A DNA stretch of 64,000 nucleotides from assembly GCF_024171865.1 (NCBI RefSeq), contig NZ_JAMTCN010000007.1, forward strand, positions 124,001 to 188,000, in the 5' to 3' direction. A program made the translations under genes and the position numbers. This DNA comes from Prauserella aidingensis. GTDB taxonomy: Bacteria > Actinomycetota > Actinomycetes > Mycobacteriales > Pseudonocardiaceae. Shown here piece after piece: positions 18,293 to 27,949 of this stretch. The notes under the pieces were generated by a model that did not search any database, was not told where the DNA came from, and saw only the letters and a program-made list of their open reading frames with translations. Numbering within the stretch: position 1 is the first letter of the stretch; the number at the start of each line of letters is the position of its first letter.

Positions 18293-19230
18293 GTGCTCCG
18301 GCAGACCGGCAGGCCGGGGCGGTGCTCGACGGCCGGGTCGCGATCGTCACCGGCGCCGGTGCGGGGCTGGGCCGCGCCGAAGCGCTCGAACTCGCGGTGC
18401 AGGGGGCCGCCGTCGTCGTCAACGACGTCGCCGACGACGCGGCCCGCGCCACCGCGGCCGCCGTCGAGGAGGTCGGGGGCAAGGCGCTGGCCGTGGCCGG
18501 GGACGTCGGCGAGCGCGCCACGGCCGACGCACTGCTCGCCGCGGCGTCCGAGCATTTCGGCCGCCTCGACGTCGTGGTGAACAACGCGGGCCTGGTACGC
18601 GACAAGATGCTGTTCAACCTCACCGACGACGACTGGGACACCGTGGTCCGCGTGCACCTGCGCGGGCACTTCCTGCTGTGCCGGGGCGCGCTGCAGCACT
18701 GGCGTGGAGTGTCCAAAGCCGACGGCGGCCCGGCTTACGGCCGGATCGTCAACACCGCGTCGGAGGCGTTCCTGTCCGGTCCGGCCGGGCAGGCGAACTA
18801 CGGCGCGGCGAAGGCGGGCATCGCGGCGCTGACCGTGTCGACCGCGCGGGCAGGTGCCCGGTACGGCGTGCGCGCCAACGCGATCTGCCCCCGGGCGCGC
18901 ACCGCGATGACCGCCGAGACGTTCGGCGCCGAAGCCCCTGCCGGCAACGACCCGCTCTCGACCGATCACGTCGCCCCGCTGGTGGCCTACCTCGGCTCAC
19001 CGGGTGCCGACCACATCAACGGCCAGGTGTTCGTCGTGCACGGCGGCCACGTGGCCCTGCTGAGGCCGCCGTCGATCGAACAGGACTTCGTCACCGCAGG
19101 CGAGGCCTGGACGGTCGGCGAACTCGCCGACCGTATCGGCGGCCACTTCGACGACCGCGACCCCGCACGCATGTTCTCCGCGACCGACGTGCTGGAACTG
19201 GGACAACCGGGACAGGAGACGCGCCCATGA
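18289..19230 (+). CDS. Short-chain dehydrogenase, Hsd4A-like hydroxysteroid / 3-hydroxyacyl-CoA dehydrogenase
   Basis: A 313-residue SDR with TGAGAGLG at 21-28, VVNNAGLVRDKML, catalytic Ser158, Tyr171 and Lys175. The NNAGxxRDxM motif and the length fit the MFE-2-like family that includes Hsd4A (317 residues, Rv3502c), which lies next to yrbE4A in mycobacteria. Candidate reactions are 17-beta-hydroxysteroid oxidation or dehydrogenation of the side-chain 3-hydroxyacyl-CoA. About 50 residues after the usual SDR end (GGHVALLRPPSIEQDF onward) are an extra C-terminal tail also typical for Hsd4A. GTGA start overlap with adh and ATGA with the ALDH. Confidence 0.8.
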   Translation: MSAPADRQAGAVLDGRVAIVTGAGAGLGRAEALELAVQGAAVVVNDVADDAARATAAAVEEVGGKALAVAGDVGERATADALLAAASEHFGRLDVVVNNAGLVRDKMLFNLTDDDWDTVVRVHLRGHFLLCRGALQHWRGVSKADGGPAYGRIVNTASEAFLSGPAGQANYGAAKAGIAALTVSTARAGARYGVRANAICPRARTAMTAETFGAEAPAGNDPLSTDHVAPLVAYLGSPGADHINGQVFVVHGGHVALLRPPSIEQDFVTAGEAWTVGELADRIGGHFDDRDPARMFSATDVLELGQPGQETRP

Positions 19231-20741
19231 CGCTGACCATGCAACCGCACCGCGAGACGGTGGGACTCGAACCGGGCCTGCTCTACATCGACGGCGAATG
19301 GGGTGGGGCCACCGACGGCGCCACCTGGACGCACCGCCACCCCGCCACCGGCGAGGACATCGGCGAGCTCGCCGTCGCGTCGGCGTCCGATGTGGACGCC
19401 GCCGTCGCCGCGGCACGCAGGCGGTTCGACTCCGGCGAGTGGTCGAACACCCGCGCGCAGGAGCGGATCGCCGTGCTCCGCCGCTGTGGAGCGCTGCTGC
19501 GCGAGCACGCCGAGCAGCTGCGCGGGCTGCAGGCGCTGGACAACTCCGTCCCCGTCGGGTTCGGCGCGGGCGTCTACGCCGTGTCGGTGGAGGTCGCCGC
19601 GGACGTGTTCGACCACCACGCCGGCTGGGTCGACAAGCTCGGCGGCGAGACGCTCACGCCGTACCAGGGTGGCGACCACCTGGCGATGACGTTCCGCGAG
19701 CCGATCGGCGTGGTCGCGGCGATCCTGCCGTGGAACGCGCCGTTCCTGCTGTTCGCGCAGAAGGTGGCCCCCGCGCTCGCGACCGGCTGCACCGTGGTGC
19801 TCAAGCCGTCCGAGTACTGCACGTTCACGGTGCTGCGGATGGTGGAACTGCTGGAGGAGGCAGGCGTGCCCGCGGGCGTGCTCAACGTCGTCACCGGCCC
19901 CGGTGACCCGACCGGTGAACGCCTCATCACCCACCCTGACGTCGACAAGGTCAGCTTCACCGGATCACGCGGGGTGGGCAGCCGGATCGTCGAGGCGTCG
20001 GCGGCGACGATGAAGCGTGTCTCGCTCGAGCTCGGCGGGAAGAGCCCGGCGATCGTGTTCGACGATGCGGCGGACGTCGGCCTCGCGGCGGCGACGACGA
20101 TCGGTGCCGTGACCCTCGGCCTGTCCGGTCAGGCGTGCGTCGCCAACACCCGTGCGCTGGTGCACCGCAGCGTCTACGACGAGTTCATCGCCGCGGCCGA
20201 GGGGATGGCGGGCATGGTCAGCTACGGTGACCCCTTCGACCCCGCCGTGATGTCGGCACCCCTGATCAACGGTAAGCAGCTCGACCGCGTCCTCGGCTAC
20301 ATCGAGCGGGGCAAGGCGGACGGCGCCCGGCTCGTGACCGGCGGGGAACGCCTCGACGGCGACTACGCGAACGGCAACTTCGTCGCACCGACGATCTTCG
20401 CCGACGTCGACAACGCGTCCACCCTCGCGCAGGAGGAGGTCTTCGGCCCTGTCCTGGCGGTGATCCCGTTCGACGACGAGGACGAGGCCGTCGCGATGGC
20501 CAACGACACCGAGTACGGTCTCGGCGCCAGCGTGTTCAGCGCGAACGCCCAGCGCACGTTCCGCATGGCACGCAAGGTGCGGGCGGGCACGGTGTGCGTC
20601 AACGGATTCCAGCTCGAACCGCACCTGCCGTTCGGCGGCTTCAAACAGTCCGGCCTGGGCCGGGAGGGCGGCAAGTCGTCGATCGAGTCGTTCACCGAGC
20701 TCAAGACCGTGCTCATGCCCCTCGGCGACGAGATGATGTGA
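19227..20741 (+). CDS. NAD(P)-dependent aldehyde dehydrogenase
   Basis: A 504-residue ALDH-superfamily enzyme with Asn170 (LPWNAPF), Glu268 (LELGGKSP) and the nucleophile Cys304 (SGQACVANTR), plus the GFKQSGLGREGG C-terminal motif. It would take an aldehyde made by the alcohol dehydrogenase to a carboxylic acid, ready for CoA activation. Substrate unknown; context points to a sterol side-chain or steroid-derived aldehyde. ATGA overlap with the preceding SDR. Confidence 0.88.
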   Translation: MTLTMQPHRETVGLEPGLLYIDGEWGGATDGATWTHRHPATGEDIGELAVASASDVDAAVAAARRRFDSGEWSNTRAQERIAVLRRCGALLREHAEQLRGLQALDNSVPVGFGAGVYAVSVEVAADVFDHHAGWVDKLGGETLTPYQGGDHLAMTFREPIGVVAAILPWNAPFLLFAQKVAPALATGCTVVLKPSEYCTFTVLRMVELLEEAGVPAGVLNVVTGPGDPTGERLITHPDVDKVSFTGSRGVGSRIVEASAATMKRVSLELGGKSPAIVFDDAADVGLAAATTIGAVTLGLSGQACVANTRALVHRSVYDEFIAAAEGMAGMVSYGDPFDPAVMSAPLINGKQLDRVLGYIERGKADGARLVTGGERLDGDYANGNFVAPTIFADVDNASTLAQEEVFGPVLAVIPFDDEDEAVAMANDTEYGLGASVFSANAQRTFRMARKVRAGTVCVNGFQLEPHLPFGGFKQSGLGREGGKSSIESFTELKTVLMPLGDEMM

Positions 20742-21547
20742 GCGCGCCGATGACGACTCCCGACACTCTCAGCGGTGGTGTGCGACTCGCGGGCAAGGTC
20801 GCGCTGATCACGGGCGCGGCGGGCGGCCAGGGCGCGGCGTTCGCGCGCAGGCTGGTCGCCGAGGGCGCGCGCGTGCTGGTCACCGACGTCGAGGACGCCG
20901 GAGGCAAGGAGGTCGCGGCCGGGCTGTGCGCCGAACGCGACGGTGCGGCCGCCTACCAGCGGCTCGACGTGTCGTCCGAAGAGGACTGGGCCTCGGCGGT
21001 CGAGCGCGTCACCGAGGAGTTCGGCCCGCCGACCGTGCTGGTCAACAACGCGGGCCTGTTGCACTTCTCGGAGCTGGAACACACCACGCTGGCCGACTAC
21101 GAGCGGATCCTGCGGGTGAACCAGATCGGTACGTTCCTCGGTATGCGCGCGGTCGTGGCACCCATGACGTCGGCGGGCGGTGGTTCGATCATCAACCTCT
21201 CGTCCGTCGAAGGGCTCGCAGGCATGCCCTACGTCGCGGCCTACACGGCCACGAAGTTCGCCATCCGCGGCATGACGAAGGTGGCGGCCCTGGAACTCGG
21301 CGGCAACGGCATTCGTGTCAACTCGGTGCACCCGGGCATGATCGACACTGCGATGATCCGCAGATTCACGGGCGAGGACACCGACCTGTCCCCGGTGGGC
21401 GGCAAGGTCGCCCTCGGCCGGGTCGGCAGACCCGAGGAGATCGCGGGTCTCGTCGCGTTCCTCGCCAGTGACGACAGCTCGTACAGCACCGGGGCCGAGT
21501 TCGTCGCCGACGGCGGTGCGACCGCGACCCACGCGCTGAAGGTGTGA
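20738..21547 (+). CDS. Short-chain dehydrogenase, 3-alpha/20-beta-hydroxysteroid dehydrogenase-like
   Basis: A 269-residue classical SDR: TGAAGGQG near residue 25, VLVNNAG, Ser155/156 (INLSSVEG), Tyr169 and Lys173 (YTATK), and the PGMIDTAM loop. The pattern is closest to 3-alpha(20-beta)-HSD and FabG3-type enzymes, so oxidation of a ring or side-chain hydroxyl is plausible. Start: GTG at 20738 overlaps the ALDH stop as elsewhere in this operon; an ATG at 20750 (MTTPDTL) is the alternative. Confidence 0.78.
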   Translation: MSAPMTTPDTLSGGVRLAGKVALITGAAGGQGAAFARRLVAEGARVLVTDVEDAGGKEVAAGLCAERDGAAAYQRLDVSSEEDWASAVERVTEEFGPPTVLVNNAGLLHFSELEHTTLADYERILRVNQIGTFLGMRAVVAPMTSAGGGSIINLSSVEGLAGMPYVAAYTATKFAIRGMTKVAALELGGNGIRVNSVHPGMIDTAMIRRFTGEDTDLSPVGGKVALGRVGRPEEIAGLVAFLASDDSSYSTGAEFVADGGATATHALKV

Positions 21548-21589
21548 CGACCGGGCCGGACCGGCCGGCAGGCGAACGCAGGAGGTGTG

Positions 21590-22378
21590 ATGACCGCACG
21601 AACGGGCCCCATCCCGGGCACCGCTGCGTTCGCCCAGGTCGGCCGGCTCACCACGCTGTCGTGGCAGGTGCTGGTCGCGACCCCGCGGCGGCCGTTCCAG
21701 TGGCGCGAGTGGATCCAGCAGTGCTGGTTCTTCGCCAGCGTCACGATCCTGCCGACCGCGCTGGTCGCGATCCCGTTCGGCGCGGTCATCGCGTTGCAGC
21801 TGGGATCGCTGACGCAGCAGATCGGCGCACAGTCGTTCACCGGTGCGGCCAGCGCGCTGGCGATCGTGCAACAGGCCAGCCCGCTGATCACGGCGCTGCT
21901 CGTCGCGGGTGCGGGCGGCAGCGCCGTGTGCGCCGACATCGGCGCCCGCAAGATCCGCGAGGAGATCGATGCGATGGAGGTGCTCGGGGTCGACCCGATC
22001 CAGCGCCTCATCGTGCCGCGGGTGCTCGCGGCGATCGTGGTGTCCGTCCTGCTCAACGGCCTGGTCAGCGTGGTCGGCGTGCTCGGCGGCTACTTCTTCA
22101 ACGTCGTCATGCAGGGCGGCACCCCCGGCGCGTACCTGGCCAGCTTCAACGCGCTCGCGCAGTTGCCGGACCTGTGGATCAGCGAGATCAAAGCCGTGAT
22201 CTACGGCTTCTTCGCGGGCGTGGTCGCCGCGTTCCGGGGACTCAACCCGGCCGGCGGGCCGAAGGGTGTCGGTGATGCGGTGAACCAGGCCGTCGTGATC
22301 ACGTTCCTGTTGTTGTTCCTCATCAACGTGGTGCTGACCGCCGTGTACCTGCAGATCGTTCCGCCGAAGGCGTTGTGA
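21590..22378 (+). CDS. yrbE4A: Mce4 ABC-transporter permease YrbE4A
   Basis: A 262-residue MlaE/YrbE permease. It has about five membrane segments and the conserved cytoplasmic signature REEIDAMEVLGVDPIQRLIVPR. Together with YrbE4B it forms the inner-membrane channel that, with an MceG ATPase encoded elsewhere, drives sterol import. GGAGGT lies 4 nt before the ATG; a GTG codon directly upstream (21587) is an alternative start. It begins 42 nt after the SDR gene, the largest gap inside this operon, but no separate promoter is evident. Confidence 0.93.
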   Translation: MTARTGPIPGTAAFAQVGRLTTLSWQVLVATPRRPFQWREWIQQCWFFASVTILPTALVAIPFGAVIALQLGSLTQQIGAQSFTGAASALAIVQQASPLITALLVAGAGGSAVCADIGARKIREEIDAMEVLGVDPIQRLIVPRVLAAIVVSVLLNGLVSVVGVLGGYFFNVVMQGGTPGAYLASFNALAQLPDLWISEIKAVIYGFFAGVVAAFRGLNPAGGPKGVGDAVNQAVVITFLLLFLINVVLTAVYLQIVPPKAL

Positions 22379-22382
22379 CGCC

Positions 22383-23276
22383 ATGACAGCGACCCAGGAT
22401 CGAGACGCCGCCTCGGAGCCCCGGCCGCCCCGGCGCGACCCGCGCGCCGACGACCGCGTGCTGGAGGCCATCGCGCGGCCGGGGGCCGTGTTCGAAGGCC
22501 TCGGCGAACAGCTGCTGTTCTACCTCAAGGTGCTCGCCTGGGTGCCGCGCACGGTCCGCCGCTACAGCAAGGAGACGCTGCGACTGCTCACCGAGGTGTG
22601 CTTCGGCAGCGGTGGGCTCGCCGTTATCGGCGGCACTCTCGGCGTGATGATCGGCATGACGCTGTTCACCGGCCTCATCGTCGGCATCCAGGGTTACGCG
22701 GCGCTCGAACAGCTCGGCACCGCGGCGCTGACGGGCTTCATCTCGGCCTACTTCAACACCCGCGAGGTGGCGCCGCTCGCCGCCGGACTGGCCCTGTCGT
22801 CCACGGTCGGCTGCGGTTTCACCGCCCAACTCGGCGCGATGCGGATCTCCGAGGAGATCGACGCGATGGAGGTCATGGGCATCCCGAGCCTGCCGTACCT
22901 CGTCACGACGCGGGTCATCGCCGGTGTCGTGGCCGTGATCCCGCTGTACGCCGTGGGACTGTTGTCGTCCTATCTGGCCTCCCGTCAGGTGACGATCTGG
23001 ATGTACGGGCAGTCCGCGGGAACGTACGACCACTACTTCCACCTGTTCCTCCCGCCGGAGGACGTGCTGTGGTCGTTCCTCAAGGTGATCATCTTCAGCA
23101 CCATCGTGATCATGTCGCACTGCTTCTACGGCTACTACGCCCGCGGCGGCCCCGCGGGCGTGGGCGTGGCCGTGGGCCGCGCCGTGCGGACGTCGATCGT
23201 GCTGGTCGCGGTGCTGGACTTCTTCCTCAGCCTCGCGATCTGGGGTGCGACGACAACGGTCAGGTTGTCCGGATGA
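22383..23276 (+). CDS. yrbE4B: Mce4 ABC-transporter permease YrbE4B
   Basis: A 297-residue permease, partner of YrbE4A. A 50-residue charged N-terminal arm precedes the membrane domain; the family motif appears as RISEEIDAMEVMGIPSLPYLVTTR. Hydrophobic segments follow the MlaE layout (GLAVIGGTLGVMIGMTLFTG, GVVAVIPLYAVGLLSSYLA, and a C-terminal TSIVLVAVLDFFLSLAIWGA). It starts 4 nt after yrbE4A and its stop overlaps the mce4A start (ATGA). Confidence 0.93.
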   Translation: MTATQDRDAASEPRPPRRDPRADDRVLEAIARPGAVFEGLGEQLLFYLKVLAWVPRTVRRYSKETLRLLTEVCFGSGGLAVIGGTLGVMIGMTLFTGLIVGIQGYAALEQLGTAALTGFISAYFNTREVAPLAAGLALSSTVGCGFTAQLGAMRISEEIDAMEVMGIPSLPYLVTTRVIAGVVAVIPLYAVGLLSSYLASRQVTIWMYGQSAGTYDHYFHLFLPPEDVLWSFLKVIIFSTIVIMSHCFYGYYARGGPAGVGVAVGRAVRTSIVLVAVLDFFLSLAIWGATTTVRLSG

Positions 23277-24697
23277 GTACGCGCAGAGCGGTGGTCCGCA
23301 GGCTCGGGCTGCAGGTGCTCGGGCTGGTGTTCCTCGTCGTGGCGGCGCTGTTCGTCGCCACGACGATCGCGATCTACAACAAGGCGTTCTCCGACGCCGT
23401 CTCCGTGCGCCTCGAGACCTCCACCGCGGGCAACCAGCTGCGCAAGGGCGCCGACGTCAAGATCCGCGGGATGCGCGTCGGCGAGGTGCGGTCGGTCTCG
23501 ACCGACGGTGAGAAGGCGATCCTCGACCTGGCCATCGAGCGTGACCGCATCGACGCCGTTCCCGCGGGCGTGTCTGCGCGGTTGCTGCCGAAGACACTGT
23601 TCGGCGAACGGTACGTGGCACTCCAGCCGCCCGAACGGTCCGAAGGCGACGGTGAGGTCACGCCGCTCGCGGCGGGCGACGTCATCACGCAGGACCGCAG
23701 CCGCTCCGCGGTCGAACTGGAGCAGGTGCTGTCCAACGTGCTTCCGCTGCTCCAGTCGGTGCAGCCGCAGAAGCTGGCCGGCACGCTCTCCTCGGTCTCC
23801 GACGCGCTCGAGGGCCGCGGCGAGCAGCTGGGGGACACGCTCGTGGGGCTGTCGGAGTACCTGAAGGACTTCAACGCGTCGTTGCCGGACCTGTCGCACG
23901 ACATCACGGCGGCGGCCGACGTGGCCGACATCTACCGCGAGGCGGCTCCCGACTTCCTCGCCGCGATGCGGGATCTGACCACGACGACGCGCACGATCGT
24001 GGAGAAACGCGAGGGACTCGCCGGTGTGTACGAGAGCGTGTCCGGAGCGTCCGGTGACCTGGAACGCTTCCTCGCCGCCAACGAGCGCAACATCATCCGG
24101 CTCACCACGACGTCCCAGCCGACCCTCGACGTGCTCGCCGAGTACGCGCCGCAGTACCCGTGCATGTTCCGGCAGTTCGCCGAGGCGGTCCCGAACGCCA
24201 AGGCCGCGTTCGGCCACGGCGAGGACGAGATGAACCACGTCGTGATCCGGATGCTGGCCGACAATCGCGGCAAGTACGAGCCGGGCGTCGACGAACCGCG
24301 CTACGACGACAAGCGCGGCCCGCGGTGCTATCCGCAGATGGTCCCGCCGGAACGGTTCCCGCAGTACCCGCCGGAAGGGCCGCTCAAGGACGGGTCGACG
24401 CATCCGGCGCCGTCGAAGAATTCCGGCAGGTTGCCCGGTCCGGTGCTGGGCTACGACGTGCCGTTCCCCGCCGACGGTGACGACAAGGCCGCGCTGCAGG
24501 GGAACGGGAACGGGGCCTCGGGCGGAGGCGGGACGTCGCCGGGGCGGGTCTCCTCGCCCGCGAACTCGGCGGCCGAACACCGGCTGATCGGGGTGTTGCA
24601 GTCGCCGCACACCGGGATCGCACCGGACGAGTTCCCGGGCTGGGGCGGCGTGCTGCTCGGCCCGCTGTACCGCGGCGCGACCGTGGAGCTGCGATGA
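23273..24697 (+). CDS. mce4A: Mce4A substrate-binding protein
   Basis: A 474-residue MlaD-domain protein anchored by one N-terminal helix (residues 12-33). The MCE domain (about 40-120) has KGADVKIRGMRVGEVRSV; a long helical region to about 310 would form part of the periplasmic shuttle tube. The last 150 residues are Pro/Gly-rich with two Cys (QYPCMFRQF, GPRCYPQM) that may form a disulfide. A is the first of six Mce subunits that build the heterohexameric lipid conduit for sterols. Confidence 0.92.
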   Translation: MSTRRAVVRRLGLQVLGLVFLVVAALFVATTIAIYNKAFSDAVSVRLETSTAGNQLRKGADVKIRGMRVGEVRSVSTDGEKAILDLAIERDRIDAVPAGVSARLLPKTLFGERYVALQPPERSEGDGEVTPLAAGDVITQDRSRSAVELEQVLSNVLPLLQSVQPQKLAGTLSSVSDALEGRGEQLGDTLVGLSEYLKDFNASLPDLSHDITAAADVADIYREAAPDFLAAMRDLTTTTRTIVEKREGLAGVYESVSGASGDLERFLAANERNIIRLTTTSQPTLDVLAEYAPQYPCMFRQFAEAVPNAKAAFGHGEDEMNHVVIRMLADNRGKYEPGVDEPRYDDKRGPRCYPQMVPPERFPQYPPEGPLKDGSTHPAPSKNSGRLPGPVLGYDVPFPADGDDKAALQGNGNGASGGGGTSPGRVSSPANSAAEHRLIGVLQSPHTGIAPDEFPGWGGVLLGPLYRGATVELR

Positions 24698-25728
24698 GGA
24701 GTATCACAGGCCCGCTGCTGAAGATCTCGGTGTTCGCCGCCGTGACGGTGCTGCTGACCGGAATCCTGGCCGCGACCGTCGCCAACACGAACTTCGGTGA
24801 CACCTCGGGCTACACCGCACGATTCGTCGACGTGTCCGGACTGTCCGAGGGTGACGACGTCCGGATCGCGGGTGTGAAGGTCGGCCAGGTGACGGCGATC
24901 TCCCTCGGCGAGGGCGACCACGCCGAGGTCCGGTTCGACGTCGACGGCGAGCGCAGGCTCCCGGGGCTCGTGACGGCCACGGTGAAGTACCGCAACCTCA
25001 TCGGCCAGCGGTACCTGGCCCTCGGCACCGATGTGCCCGAGCGCGGCCACCTCGAGCCGGGCGGGGTGATCCCGCCCGAACGGACGAGCCCCGCGCTCAA
25101 CCTGACCGTGCTGTTCAACGGCTTCCAGCCGCTGTTCCGCGCGCTCGATCCGAAGGAGATCAACCAGCTCTCGTACGAGATCATCCGCGTGTTCCAGGGT
25201 GAGGGCGGCACGGTCCGCAGTCTGCTGTCGCACACCGCGTCGCTGACCTCGACCCTCGCGTCGAAGGACCGGATCATCGGCCGGACCATCGACAACCTCA
25301 ACCGCGTGCTCGACACCGTCAACTCCCGCACACCCCAGGTGAAGAGCCTCGTCTCGACGACGCAGCAACTGGTGAGCGGGCTGGCGAAACAGCGGAAACC
25401 GATCGGCGAGGCCGTGTCCGGACTCGCCGAACTGACCACGGCGACCCGTGGGTTGCTCGAGGACGCGCGAGCGCCGCTGCGCAAGGACGTCGCGGCGCTG
25501 CGCGAGCTCGCCGGTGGGCTCGCCGGGTCGCGCGAGCTGATCGACGAGGTGCTGACGACGCTGCCGGGCCACCTCAACAAGTTCACGCGCGCGGTCAGCT
25601 ACGGCAGCTGGTTCAACTACTTCCTGTGTGACCTGCGCGGGACGATCGGCATCAAGGCCCTCAACGTCGAGGTGCCGATCCTGCCGCTGCCCGCGACGCA
25701 GCAGCCGGAGAGGTGTCGGACAGAGTGA
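24694..25728 (+). CDS. mce4B: Mce4B substrate-binding protein
   Basis: A 344-residue Mce subunit with an N-terminal membrane anchor (about 8-28), MlaD domain with LSEGDDVRIAGVKVGQVTAI, then a coiled region to about 300. It ends with a conserved NYFLCDLRGTIG block and a short Pro-rich tail. ATGA overlap with mce4A. Confidence 0.92.
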   Translation: MRSITGPLLKISVFAAVTVLLTGILAATVANTNFGDTSGYTARFVDVSGLSEGDDVRIAGVKVGQVTAISLGEGDHAEVRFDVDGERRLPGLVTATVKYRNLIGQRYLALGTDVPERGHLEPGGVIPPERTSPALNLTVLFNGFQPLFRALDPKEINQLSYEIIRVFQGEGGTVRSLLSHTASLTSTLASKDRIIGRTIDNLNRVLDTVNSRTPQVKSLVSTTQQLVSGLAKQRKPIGEAVSGLAELTTATRGLLEDARAPLRKDVAALRELAGGLAGSRELIDEVLTTLPGHLNKFTRAVSYGSWFNYFLCDLRGTIGIKALNVEVPILPLPATQQPERCRTE

Positions 25729-26771
25729 AACCGCTGAAGGAACGCAACCAGGCCGCGGTGGGAGTCGTGGCGCTCGTGCTGGTGTCCCTCGCGATCGTCA
25801 CGGCCTACCGGGCCGACGAGATCCCGATCCTCAACGACCGGACGAGCTACGCCGCGCACTTCGCCGAGTCCGCGGGGCTGGCCGAGGGCAACGACGTGCA
25901 ACTGGCGGGCGTGAAGGTCGGTGAGGTGGACGAGGTCGTGCTCGACGGCACGCACGTGCGCGCGACGTTCTCGCTCGACGGGGTCGACACCTCCAGGATC
26001 GGCGACCGGACGAGGGCGTCGATCGAGATCAAGACCCTGCTGGGGGAGAAGTACCTCGCGCTCCACCCCGAGGGCGAGCCGGCGCAGGACCCGGTCGAGC
26101 CGATCCCGGTGGACCGCACCGAGACGCCGTTCGAGCTGCAGGACGCGTTCGACCAGTTGTCCGGCACGGTCGACGACATCGACACCGACCGGCTCGCGAA
26201 GAGTTTCGACGTGGTGGCCGACACGTTCGCCGACACGCCGAAGCCGATGACCGAGGCGTTGCAGGGACTCTCGGCACTGTCGGAGACCGTGTCGTCGCGG
26301 GACGCGGAACTCGGCCGACTGTTGTCGAACACCAACAAGATCACCGGCACGTTGCGTAGCAGGAACCAGCAGCTGCGCAAGGTGATCGGCGACGGCAACT
26401 CGCTGCTGACGGAACTGCAGAACCGGCGGCAGGACATCAACCGGCTGCTGGTCGGGACCCGGCAGGTCTCGCAGCAGCTGTCCGGGGTCGTCGACGACAA
26501 CCGCGAGCAACTGAAGCCGGCGCTGACAGAGCTGAGCAAGGTGACGACCGTGCTGCAGCGCAACCAGGACAACCTGGACCGGAGCCTGGAACTGCTCGCG
26601 CCGTTCACCCGGCTCGGCACCAACGTCACCGGCAACGGCCGGTGGTTCGACGGGTACATCTGCGGCCTGCTGCCGCCGACGATCAACACCGGCACCGGAT
26701 ACGAGTACAACTCGGAGGGCTGCGTCGGCGACATGGCCGCGCCGGACCAGGGCGTCGGAGGTGGCCGATGA
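25725..26771 (+). CDS. mce4C: Mce4C substrate-binding protein
   Basis: A 348-residue Mce subunit. The GTG at 25725 overlaps the mce4B stop and gives the N-terminus VKPLKERNQAAVG, matching the KPxRERN start typical of Mce C proteins; a GTG at 25713 would add four residues. Anchor helix 11-28, MlaD domain with LAEGNDVQLAGVKVGEVDEV, helical part rich in N/Q/L repeats (RNQQLRKVIGDGNSLLTEL), and the terminal NGRWFDGYICG block with Cys pairs. Confidence 0.92.
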   Translation: MKPLKERNQAAVGVVALVLVSLAIVTAYRADEIPILNDRTSYAAHFAESAGLAEGNDVQLAGVKVGEVDEVVLDGTHVRATFSLDGVDTSRIGDRTRASIEIKTLLGEKYLALHPEGEPAQDPVEPIPVDRTETPFELQDAFDQLSGTVDDIDTDRLAKSFDVVADTFADTPKPMTEALQGLSALSETVSSRDAELGRLLSNTNKITGTLRSRNQQLRKVIGDGNSLLTELQNRRQDINRLLVGTRQVSQQLSGVVDDNREQLKPALTELSKVTTVLQRNQDNLDRSLELLAPFTRLGTNVTGNGRWFDGYICGLLPPTINTGTGYEYNSEGCVGDMAAPDQGVGGGR

Positions 26772-27949
26772 CGATGGACACCCGCGCGGGCCGGAGCGTC
26801 TACCGCTGGCTGGCGACGGCCTGCGTCGCCGCACTGCTGCTGACCGGAGGGGTCTGGTGGCTCCTCCGCGAAGAGGCGGGCATCCGGCTGACGGCCCACT
26901 TCGACCGTGCGGTCGGGCTGTACGCCGGGTCGACGGTGCGGGTGCTCGGCATCGAGGTCGGTGAGATCACGCGGGTGCAGCCGCAGGGCGAACGCGTCGC
27001 GGTGTCCATGCGGGTCGACAGCGGGGTGCGGGTGCCGCGCGACGCGGACGCGGTCGTCGTCGCGCCCAGTCTGGTCAGCGACCGTTACGTGCAGTTGACG
27101 CCGGTGTACGACGGCGGTCCGGTCCTGTCCTCCGGCACGGTCATCGCGCGCGAGCGCACCGCGACGCCGATGGAGATCGACGACCTGTACGCGAGCCTGG
27201 ACGAGCTGGCGACCGCGCTGGGGCCCGACGGGGCCAACTCCGACGGGGCGTTGTCGCGGGTCCTCGACACGACCGCGGCCAACCTCGAGGGCAACGGCCG
27301 GAACCTGAACACCACGGTCACGAAACTGTCCGAACTGGCCACGACACTCGACGGTTCGTCCGAGGACCTGTTCGGCACGGTGCGGAACCTGCAGAAGTTC
27401 ACCGAGCTGCTCGCGACGAGCGATGCGCAGCTGAACCGGTTCTATCAGCGGCTGGCCGAGGTGAGCGGGTTCCTGTCCGAGGACTCCGACGACGTCGGCA
27501 AGGCGCTGTCGTCACTGGGCGGGGCGCTGGGCAAGGTGAAGGGTTTCGTCGGGGAGAACCGCACGGCGCTCTCGGACAACATCGGCAAACTCGAAGGCAT
27601 CACCCAGGTGCTGGTCGACCAGCGCGCCGCGGTGGCCGAGATCGCCGACGTCGCGCCGCTCGGGCTGTCGAACTTCATCAACTCCTACGACGCCGCGTCC
27701 GGGTCGATCGCGATCCGGTACAACTTCAACGAGGTCACCAATCCGCTGATGACGACGGCGTGCAAGCTGACGAAGTCGCTGGCCGACCACCGGCTGCCGG
27801 CCTCGCTCGACAAGCTCTGCGAGATCCTCGGCCCGGTCGTGGACGGGAAGGCCGACCTGCCGTCGGTCTCCCAGCTGCTGGCCTCGATCCAGAGCGGGGA
27901 ACTGCCCCCGCTGCCGTTGCCGTCGATCATCGCACCGGGAGGCCGGTGA
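26768..27949 (+). CDS. mce4D: Mce4D substrate-binding protein
   Basis: A 393-residue Mce subunit: membrane anchor about residues 14-34, MlaD domain with VGLYAGSTVRVLGIEVGEITRV, helical stalk to about 290, then the Mce-D-typical FINSYDAASGSIAIRYNFNEVTNPLMTTACKL block. The tail ends in a Pro/Leu-rich stretch (GELPPLPLPSIIAPGGR). ATGA overlap with mce4C and TGATG junction with mce4E. Confidence 0.92.
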   Translation: MTMDTRAGRSVYRWLATACVAALLLTGGVWWLLREEAGIRLTAHFDRAVGLYAGSTVRVLGIEVGEITRVQPQGERVAVSMRVDSGVRVPRDADAVVVAPSLVSDRYVQLTPVYDGGPVLSSGTVIARERTATPMEIDDLYASLDELATALGPDGANSDGALSRVLDTTAANLEGNGRNLNTTVTKLSELATTLDGSSEDLFGTVRNLQKFTELLATSDAQLNRFYQRLAEVSGFLSEDSDDVGKALSSLGGALGKVKGFVGENRTALSDNIGKLEGITQVLVDQRAAVAEIADVAPLGLSNFINSYDAASGSIAIRYNFNEVTNPLMTTACKLTKSLADHRLPASLDKLCEILGPVVDGKADLPSVSQLLASIQSGELPPLPLPSIIAPGGR

